NCBI GenBank assembly: GCA_002887195.1
Contig: PJAB01000871.1
Span: forward strand, 1-19,642
DNA length: 19,642 nt
Direction: 5' to 3'
From: Chrysochromulina parva
Taxonomy: Eukaryota > Haptophyta > Prymnesiales > Chrysochromulinaceae
The notes beneath the pieces were generated by a model. The model had not been told where the DNA came from. It saw only the letters and a list, made by a program, of their open reading frames with translations, and ran no database searches. Positions within the stretch are counted from its first letter, which is position 1; each line of letters starts with the position of its first letter. This document shows, piece after piece, positions 9,106-15,771 of the stretch. A program made the translations under genes and the position numbers.

Positions 9106-9604
9106 GCACTCAACTCAACTAGCAAGCACAAAATGTACGAACGCGGAATGGTCAGGTGATTTTTCCCCGTTTTGACCAGCATAATCAATAAATCATAACA
9201 TACAACATAGTAAATCTCCGAGATGTCATCGGAACATGATATGTACGCGGTACAAGTACGTCTAAACAACTGCTCTCGAGTTCTCTATCGTAGCCAGCCT
9301 AAAAAGGGGGAGAGTGGGCGGAGAAGAGGAGATGTATAGGCCCAGCCGCCCGCTCATACGCGCCGCAGTGCCAGTGAAGAAGCTTGCTGCCAGCGTTCAC
9401 GCTCCCCAACAACGTGAAGCGCCGCTCGATCGTGAAGCGTGCCCAATGGACCGCCCGCTGAAAAGGTCAACTCATGACCTCTAAATGACCTCTAATGACC
9501 TTAGAAATGACCTCTAATGACCACTAATGACCTCTACTGACGCCCATGGGCCTTCATGGGCCGCCCATGCTCTGAAAGGGTGGGCGCCTCTGGTGCGTTA
9601 TCCG
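9106..9604. other. Intergenic region upstream of the FkbM gene
   Basis: It begins with CTTTCTTTCTTTC near 9088-9100 and is AT-rich to about 9270. A G-rich run follows at about 9300-9335. The stretch 9468-9545 holds about seven TAATGACCTC units on the plus strand. No gene is seen. Confidence 0.5.
9468..9545 (+). repeat. TAATGACCTC array outside any modelled intron
   Basis: About seven units with variants (AAATGACCTC, TAATGACCAC, TACTGACGCC) lie on the plus strand. The nearest ORFs on both sides are on the minus strand, so this is the one cluster whose orientation does not follow a modelled gene. It could mark an unseen plus-strand exon or intron. Confidence 0.7.
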
Positions 9605-10438
9605 TCACCGTCGAGGGTGGCTGCCCGAAGCCTTTCCATGCGGCGGCGGTCCGACACCCGCTACGACGCCCGGGGCGGCCTGTTGGTCACCTGCGGCGGC
9701 GGCCTGTTTACCGGAGGATTTACCGGAGGTCAGGTCAGCATCAGCATCCGCCGCACCGCTGAGCATCCGCTTACGCAGCGCCATGAGCGCCAAGGCGACG
9801 ACCACATCGGCAAACTCGACGGACTCGCGGTGCGACTGCGTCGACTCCGCCGCCTCGGCCGACGCAGCTTGCAGCAAGGGATCCACCAAGTCACGCAAGT
9901 GGCGGCGCTCGGCCGGCAGCGCGAAGGGTGGTGCGCCCAGCACGGCGCCCGTCGCCCTGACGACGAGGCGCGCGCGCCAGAGCTCCATCAAGAGGAATTG
10001 GACGGCAGCGCCCAGCGCGCGCGCGCACTTGCCTTGCTCGCGCGTCCAAAACGCTTGGAAGAAACCCTCGACGGTGTGGCATCGTTTGGATGACGAGACG
10101 CCCACGGGCTGGAGGTATGCCTGCAGCGCCGGTCGCAGCAAGAGGTGGCGGCGCTCGAATGTTTGCACCATCCACGAGGACGCCTCCTTCCAAGGCTGCT
10201 CGGCTGATGGCGGCGGTGGTGAGTCGGACAGGCGATGCTTCCGCTGGCTCGGCCGGTGCCGTGGCCCACTGCTGCTGTGGACGATGGGCTCCGAAACAAA
10301 GAATTCGCGAGCAGGCAGAGGCGGCGGAGGTGGCGGCAGCGGTGGCGGTAACTCGTGGCCGCCCTCGAGTGGTGGGAGGTCTAAGTCGTCGACCCTCGCG
10401 TCGGCATGGAGGTCGACGAGCGCTTTGCGTTTCATCAT
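9605..10438 (-). CDS. Unrecognised protein, Pro-rich N-terminus and helical core
   Basis: This 277-aa frame runs from ATG 10438 to a stop at 9605. The N-terminus has a proline run (PPPLPPPPPPLP, near residue 35). A hydrophobic helical stretch follows, with FFQAFWTREQGKCARALG and AAVQFLLMELWRARLVVR, then an Ala/Gly-rich tail. Its composition is more protein-like than the plus-strand frames over the same DNA, which are Arg/Ser-rich shadows. I do not recognise a family. It diverges from the ShKT-TPR-cupin gene, with 218 bp between the start codons. Extra exons at either end are possible. Confidence 0.45.
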   Translation of the reverse strand: MMKRKALVDLHADARVDDLDLPPLEGGHELPPPLPPPPPPLPAREFFVSEPIVHSSSGPRHRPSQRKHRLSDSPPPPSAEQPWKEASSWMVQTFERRHLLLRPALQAYLQPVGVSSSKRCHTVEGFFQAFWTREQGKCARALGAAVQFLLMELWRARLVVRATGAVLGAPPFALPAERRHLRDLVDPLLQAASAEAAESTQSHRESVEFADVVVALALMALRKRMLSGAADADADLTSGKSSGKQAAAAGDQQAAPGVVAGVGPPPHGKASGSHPRR

Positions 10439-10656
10439 GCGGTTCCGGCATTCCGCAGAAAACGCTCACCCTCGCGCGCTTGATGTGTTCACACACGACG
10501 TTTGACTGTCGTCCAGTTGCCATGAATTCGGAGCGCTTGTGTGGGGCTTCAGTGCTTCGCAAAACCAAAACACGCGGGGAACGCCAACCACGATCGGGTC
10601 AGCGAGCGGCTCGGCCATCACATCACAATCACCGCCGACGCGGAGAGAAGTGCACA
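10439..10656. promoter_or_regulatory. Divergent intergenic region
   Basis: This 218-bp stretch lies between the start of the minus-strand ORF and the ATG of the ShKT-TPR-cupin gene. It could hold a shared promoter. I see no TATA box or other named site. Confidence 0.35.
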
Positions 10657-13600
10657 ATGTCACTGGCGCTCGCGTTCGTGCTCGTCGCCCTCGGCCAGTC
10701 GTGCACCGACCGCTCGAACGAGTGTGCCACATGGGCGGCCCTTGGCAAGTGCTCCAAGGATCGGAGCCACATGTCCCAGGAGTGTCCCTACTCGTGCAAA
10801 ACGTCGTGCGGTGGCAAGGGCGCGGCGCTGGTGGCTGCGATTGCGCTCGAACCGGTGCCGAAGGCCGACCAGTATAGACAGCTGGGCGACATTTACGCGA
10901 TCGAAGGCAAGATGGTGGCGTCCGAGCAGGCGCTACGCCTGGCCACCGAGATCGCACCCACCGACAGCGAGATCCATCGGCTTCTCGGCACGGTCGTGAA
11001 GCGATTGGGCGACGCCGAGGGAGCGCTCGCTTTGTTCCGCAAGGCTGTGCAGCTCAACCATTCGAACGCATGGGCGCACGTCAACATCGGCAACGCGCTC
11101 ACTCCGGGCGATGAGTGCTTCGCAGCGTACCGCGAGGCCATCCGTGTCGACCCGACCATGACGAACGCGTACATCAGCCTGGGCGACAAGCTCCTCATGG
11201 GAGGCCGCGCGGAGGAGGGCTTCGCGACCCTACGCTCCCTCGCGGCCTTCTCGGCGCAGCATGATCCCGGCCGTCTCTATGAGAAGCTCGCCGAACATCA
11301 AAGGGTCGTCGAGGCTGCCTATGCCCAGACCCTCGCTGACGCCAGGCGCGGCCCTCAGACCTCTGCAGTGGCTCGCAATTGGATGGAGTATGCACGAGAG
11401 GCGCTGGGCGACGACAAGTGCCACAACCCGCGCACTCGGATGGAGTGTGAAGAGAAGTGCCTTACGCCCGCATGCATTGAAGGACTCGAAGAGGCACTTC
11501 AACATGTCACCACCCATGTGCGCGTGGACGAAGCGCCGCATGGCGAGGAGTACATGTATGTACCGCCGCTCTGACGACCTCTGAGGACCTCTGACGACCT
11601 CTGACGACCTCTGACGACCTCTGATGACCTCTGATGACTTCTGATGACCTCTGATGACCTCTGATGAGCTCTGATGAGCTCTGATGAGCTCTGATGAGCT
11701 CTGATGAGCTCTGATGAGCTCTGATTGCGACGGATGAGCCCTTGATTGCGTCCTTCATCAGGTATCGCGTCATCGGCCAGTCCGAGAGCCAACCTTCCCT
11801 GATTGCGACTGATGACCCTTGATTGCCGCCTTCATCAGGTATCGCATCATCGGCCAGTCCGAGAGGCAACCTTCCCGTGCGCCGCTCGAGCCGGCGGTTC
11901 TCAAAGGAGCCGTTGATGAGGCGTGGGCGCCGTACCGGTGGGGCGCGTCGTCTCGGGCGCTCACCGAGGCAGCGGGCGAGGACGAAGTCAAAGTGACGGT
12001 GACACAGCGCGGCAAATTTGAGGTGTGAATAGATTAGATGAGCCCTTGATTGCCGCCCTCATCAGGTGTCGGAGAACGCAACCACTCGAGCTCATCTCCA
12101 TTCCCTGATTGCAACTGATGACCCTTGATTGCGTCCTCCATCAGGTGTCGGAGAACGCAATCACGCGAGCTCCGACGAGCTCCATTCGCGTCGCGGATCT
12201 GGTCGCGCTGCTCCACTCGAAGCGCGCGCTCAATACGACGCTCTACACGCGCCAGGTTCGTCAATTGCATGCTGATCGGCCGCCCCTGCGATGGATGGCC
12301 TCTCGCCTTGCATGCTGATGGCCTCCCTCATTGCATGCTGATGGCCTCTCGCCGTGCATGCTGATGGCCTCTCGCCTTGCATGCTGATGGCCTCCCTGAT
12401 TGCATGCTGATGGCCTCTCGCCGTGCATGCTGATGGCGCGCGCTGTGCTCAACACGACGCTTCGTCCAACCCTTATTTGCAGGCGACTCTCGACATGATG
12501 CCGCGCTTGCTTTCGACGGTGGCGTCCACGCCGTGGCTGGCGAACTTGCGACTGCAGGCGAGCCTGATTGCATCCCTCATTGCGAGCCTGATTGCATCCC
12601 TCATTGCATGCTGATTGCGCTCCAGCATCGTCGGCTAGTTGCATGCTGATGGCCTCCCTCATTGCATGCTGACACATGGTTGCATGCTGGCACCGCAGAC
12701 CATCACCATGTGGCTGGGCGACGGCCATTTCCACAACACGCTCCACAACGACCCATGGGACAATTTCCTCTGCCAGCTCCAAGGCACGCAACGGATGACC
12801 TTAGATGACCTCTGATGACCTATGATGACCTCTGATGACCTCTGATGACCTCTGATGACCTCTGATGACCTCTGATGACCTCTGCCAGCTCAAAGGTACT
12901 CTGCTCGGGCCGCCCGCGTGCGAGTGCTCACCACGGCGCACTTACCCCACACAGGTACGAAACACGTACTGCTCTGGCCGCCCGATGCGCGCCCTCTCCT
13001 GTATTATGCCAAGCGCCAAAATACGTTCGCCGAGTACGCGCCCTCGACGGGGGAGAAGCGCCACCGTCGTGTCATCGAGACTGACAACACCGCCGGAGTC
13101 AACATCGCCAAGGTCCTAATGACGCCCTGATGACGCCCTGATGACGCCCTAATGACGCCCTAATGACGCCCTAATGACGCCGGAGTCAACATCGCCAAGG
13201 TCGCCTTTGCACAGATGGCCTCTGATCGCCTCTGATCGCCTCGGATCGCCTCGGATCGCCTCTGATGGCCGACTGAAGGCAGTTGCCGCTCTTTCGGGAC
13301 GCCTTCACATGCCAGTGCTCATCACGGCGCCCTGTCCCACAGGTCGACTTTGGACAGTTCCCGCTCTTTCGGGACGCTTTGAAGCAGATGCGGTACGCGA
13401 AGCTCGAGCGCGGCGACTGCTTCTTCCTCCCTCGCGGCTGGCACCACGTCGTCTTCTCCGTGGTGGGGACGCCGGCGAATTTCAACTTGGCGATCAACTT
13501 CTGGTTCAATCGCGAAGCTACCCTCAAGGGCGCGAAAGAGGGCGCGGACGCAGCGCAGGCCAAGGTGGGATCGGGCGGCGCCTTGAAGCGCATCCAGGAA

Positions 13601-13735
13601 CGGGAGGGGTTCACATTCACACTGGATGAGCTTCACAGCGCCCTCGCCGAAGCGAGAGCGGAGGGGCAAGCGTGCGCCGCGGGGGAGGCTGGAGCGGTGG
13701 AGGCGGAGCGAGCTCCGATGGCTGAGAGACCCTAA
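10657..13735 (+). CDS. Secreted ShKT-TPR-Cupin_8/JmjC-like 2-oxoglutarate oxygenase
   Basis: Seven exons are modelled: 10657-11555, 11839-12022, 12145-12255, 12483-12557, 12699-12783, 12955-13112 and 13343-13735, giving 634 aa with all phases consistent. Residues 1-15 form a hydrophobic signal peptide. Residues 16-51 are a six-Cys ShKT-like module (CTDRSNECATW ... CPYSCKTSC). TPR-like helices follow at about 65-190, then a Cys-containing linker. A Cupin_8 domain begins near 310 (PAVLKGAVDEAW). The iron ligands appear as H439-x-D441 (TLHNDPWDNF) and a distal His in RGWHHVVF (about 538); K454 in GTKHVLLWPP fits the 2-oxoglutarate lysine. A hydroxylase acting in the secretory pathway is inferred; the substrate is unknown. 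Two introns appear to use GC donors (at 12558 and 12784). The last coding bases lie in a hairpin. Confidence 0.85.
11556..11838 (+). repeat. Intron 1 of the cupin gene: 10-bp array plus exon-edge copy
   Basis: The donor is CAT|GTATGT and the acceptor TTCATCAG|GTATCG. About fifteen 10-bp units run from TGACGACCTC through TGATGACCTC to TGATGAGCTC. The start of exon 2 (GTATCGCATCATCGGCCAGT) has a near-identical copy 77 bp upstream at 11762, with its own CATCAG acceptor. Using that copy would shift the frame. Confidence 0.85.
12023..12144 (+). repeat. Intron 2 of the cupin gene with duplicated exon start
   Basis: The donor is GAG|GTGTGA and the acceptor CATCAG|GTGTCG. The segment TCAGGTGTCGGAGAACGCAA occurs at 12063 and at 12142, 79 bp apart. 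The first copy decays into TGATTGCAACTGATGACC. Confidence 0.83.
12256..12482 (+). repeat. Intron 3 of the cupin gene: GCATGCTGATGGCCTC units
   Basis: The donor is CAG|GTTCGT and the acceptor TTTGCAG|GCGACT. Eight or so units of about 22 bp alternate TTGCATGCTGATGGCCTC with CCGTGCATGCTGATGGCC. Each unit carries CTGAT. Confidence 0.8.
12558..12698 (+). repeat. Intron 4 of the cupin gene, probable GC-AG intron
   Basis: No GT donor fits the frame. CTGCAG|GCGAGC does (GC in place of GT), joining to ACCGCAG|ACC in phase 0 to give RLQTITMWLGDG, the expected cupin sequence. The interior has GCCTGATTGCATCCCTCATT units and GCATGCTGATTGC. Confidence 0.65.
12784..12954 (+). repeat. Intron 5 of the cupin gene: array, duplicated exon end and acceptor element
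   Basis: The exon end CCTCTGCCAGCTCCAAGG at 12767-12784 is copied at 12879-12896, where it is followed by a GT. The true junction would be GC (AAG|GCACGC). Between them are nine TGATGACCTC units. From 12924 the intron ends with the recurrent GTGCTCACCACGGCGC element and CACACAG. Confidence 0.75.
13113..13342 (+). repeat. Intron 6 of the cupin gene with both exon edges duplicated
   Basis: The upstream exon end CGCCGGAGTCAACATCGCCA (13091) recurs at 13178. The downstream exon start CCGCTCTTTCGGGACGC recurs inside the intron near 13286, before the true copy near 13363. TAATGACGCC and TGATCGCCTC 10-bp units fill the space. The 3' end is the recurrent GTGCTCATCACGGCGC element with CCCACAG. Confidence 0.85.
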
Positions 13736-13773
13736 TTTGGGAGGCGAGCTTTTACTCTCGATCCCAAATTAGG
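13731..13773. terminator. Inverted repeat at the 3' end of the cupin gene
   Basis: CCTAATTTGGGA (13731-13742) and its exact complement TCCCAAATTAGG (13762-13773) can form a 12-bp stem with a 19-nt loop. The stop codon TAA lies inside the left arm. The arm sequence belongs to the CCTAATTTGG motif family scattered through the window. A role in 3' end formation is a guess. Confidence 0.5.
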
Positions 13774-14091
13774 CAAGTGGGCTTCTCCGCGATGGCTGCG
13801 AGATGGATGCTCATTTGATAGGCCATGGAGTCAGACCTGGGTAGTAACCTGGGGGCTGCGGCTAGCCAGCTTGCCAGGGCGCTCTAGCCATGGGACTAGC
13901 CACTTGGCGGCACTGAGGCCTGAGTGACTTCGCGGCACACTGAGGCATGCAGGAATTCTTCTGTCTTACATGTATCTTTTTATGGACACTTAGTCACTGA
14001 GTTTTGAATCGTGAACGAATCTCGTGGTTCTTCACAGAGGTGACTTCACACCAGTTCTAACATGAGTCTCGTCTGTTCCTCTTAGGCATAG
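13774..14091. other. Intergenic spacer
   Basis: This mixed-composition region is AT-rich at about 13960-14070. No repeats of the intron families are seen. TTCCTCTTAG and GCATAG just before ATG 14092 could be 3' splice sites, so a 5' UTR intron or an upstream exon cannot be excluded. Confidence 0.5.
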
Positions 14092-15192
14092 ATGTCGCCG
14101 CCCAGCCTGAAGGCTGAGGCGTTCCCCCCGCCCGTGCTCGACGCCATGCGCAAGCTCGACACGAAGAGCAACGAGCCCAGCCTCGTTCGCCAGCTATACG
14201 TGCTGGCGCTGCTCAACCGCGACGAAGCGATGCGGCGGATGCACTTCGGGCTACCACCCGACGTGGTGCTCGCGCAGCAGCCACCCTCGCTGCTCGCGCT
14301 CGCGCGCCCGCCGGCACCCTCCAGCTTCCAGTCGGCCGGCTTTCACCTTAAGCCGTCCACGTCCACGGGAGTGCGCCCTCGGCGCAGCCGCGTCTTCGGC
14401 GCGATGAGCGGCGCGGCCGAGAAGGGCGCCGACGCCGTCCAGGCCATCAGCGCGGCCCGCGAGCGCGCGATCCCGCACTTTCCGCCCGGGTACGGCGTGC
14501 CGCCCATCGGCCACGAGCGTGTGTCCACCCGCGCGCAAACCGCCGACCCGTTCTCGTCATCGTCAGCGCCCACACGCGCGCCCACGTTCACAGCGCCCAC
14601 ATCGGCATCAGGGTCTGGGCTCCACTCCACGTCTCCGAGCGCCCTGCTCGCTCGACCGCCGCTGCGCCCCGCCGACCTGGAGAATGCGTACCCCGTGCGC
14701 CTGAGCCTCTATGAGCCGCCGTCGCCCGAGCACCGATTGGGAGCCTCATCAGGCTCATCAGGCAGAGGGAAGCCCAGGCTGCCCACCATGGCGCTACCGG
14801 TACGCGAGCTGCTCGCCACGCCTCCGATGCGAGCTCCGACGCCCGGCAAGGCGCCTCTCGTCGGGTACGCGAGCTACGCCTCCCTCGCGTCTCTCGAGGC
14901 CGCCGCGAGTGAGAGCGCCGCCGTGGGCGCCGGCCGGCCGATGGCCTCGCTCAGCCAGGAGCAGCGCCAGCAGTTGAGCGGCAGCGGCGGCGGCGCCGGT
15001 CGCGCGGGCTTCTCCTTTGGCGGCGCGTCGACGGCTCCTAATATGGGTGGCGCGCAGAAGCCGAGCTTCGACGCGTGGGCGGCGGCCGAGGAGGACCTCA
15101 AGTATCGAGCTGAGCAGGAGTCGCGACGGGAGGAGATGCGCACTGTGAAGACCTCGATCGGCCGTGATGACGTGGGCACGATCGGCTTCTGA
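14092..15192 (+). CDS. Unrecognised Ser/Pro/Ala-rich protein
   Basis: A 366-aa uninterrupted frame runs from ATG to TGA. The N-terminal 50 or so residues look folded and helical (PPVLDAMRKLDTKSNEPSLV, RQLYVLALLNRDEAMRRMHF). The middle is low-complexity Ser/Pro/Ala, likely disordered. The C-terminus is a charged helix with AEEDLKYRAEQESRREEM, ending in VKTSIGRDDVGTIGF. No catalytic motif, signal peptide or membrane segment is visible. The frame has strong third-position GC and no internal repeats, which supports real coding. The function is unknown. Confidence 0.62.
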   Translation: MSPPSLKAEAFPPPVLDAMRKLDTKSNEPSLVRQLYVLALLNRDEAMRRMHFGLPPDVVLAQQPPSLLALARPPAPSSFQSAGFHLKPSTSTGVRPRRSRVFGAMSGAAEKGADAVQAISAARERAIPHFPPGYGVPPIGHERVSTRAQTADPFSSSSAPTRAPTFTAPTSASGSGLHSTSPSALLARPPLRPADLENAYPVRLSLYEPPSPEHRLGASSGSSGRGKPRLPTMALPVRELLATPPMRAPTPGKAPLVGYASYASLASLEAAASESAAVGAGRPMASLSQEQRQQLSGSGGGAGRAGFSFGGASTAPNMGGAQKPSFDAWAAAEEDLKYRAEQESRREEMRTVKTSIGRDDVGTIGF

Positions 15193-15448
15193 CGAAACTA
15201 CCAGATCGCGTGATCTCAAAGCGTCTGAGGTGATGCCGTGGCATCCTTGGATGGCGGTGAATGTGATGTGTGTCTCTGTCAACTATCTTAATCATATAAC
15301 TCAAACTGTCTCTGTCTGTGATTTCTAACACAGCACAACCGTCGCCCTTCTAAACCGCCCCCGTGCGATACCCGCCATGGTGGTACAGTGTCTGTGTCTG
15401 TGTGAATGTGCGTCTGTGTGATTTCTTAACACAGCCGTCCCATCGGGA
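15193..15448. other. Intergenic spacer with GTCTGTGTCTGTG repeats
   Basis: It contains GTCTGTG-type simple repeats and two near-copies of TGTGATTTCTNAACACAGC, at about 15317 and 15417. The second could be a 5' UTR splice acceptor or a duplicated promoter element. Confidence 0.45.
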
Positions 15449-15722
15449 ATGCCGCGAGTTTGGAGTTTGCAAGTTTGTCGCGCCGCGCAAGCGTGGGCCG
15501 TCGCGCGCTCGAGGCTTATGAAGAACTTCTTTGGCGGCGCGAAAGGGCAAGAGGGCTACGCCACGTACAAAGAGCCGCCCAAGCCCAAAGCTGCAGCACC
15601 GGCACCGGCCGTGCCACCGCCACGTCCGTCCGCGCCAATCACCGCAGAAAAGGTAAAGTCGCCCTTCGCATACCCTCCAGCAGCCGGCGCCGCCGAACCG
15701 TCGGGGTTGGACTCTTGGACGC

Positions 15723-15771
<49 letters not shown>

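Noticed and set aside
9783..10505. Plus-strand Arg/Ser-rich ORF
   Set aside because: It looks like the shadow of the minus-strand frame at 10438-9605, whose composition is more natural.
10090..10656. N-terminal extension of the ShKT-TPR-cupin protein upstream of 10657
   Set aside because: The frame is open, but the extension is Arg-rich and low in protein character. Met 10657 is followed at once by a clear signal peptide and the ShKT module.
11571..11725. C/D box snoRNAs, since CTGATGA matches box C and CTGA matches box D
   Set aside because: The boxes overlap every 10 bp and leave no room for guide sequence or a terminal stem. The match follows from the repeat unit itself.
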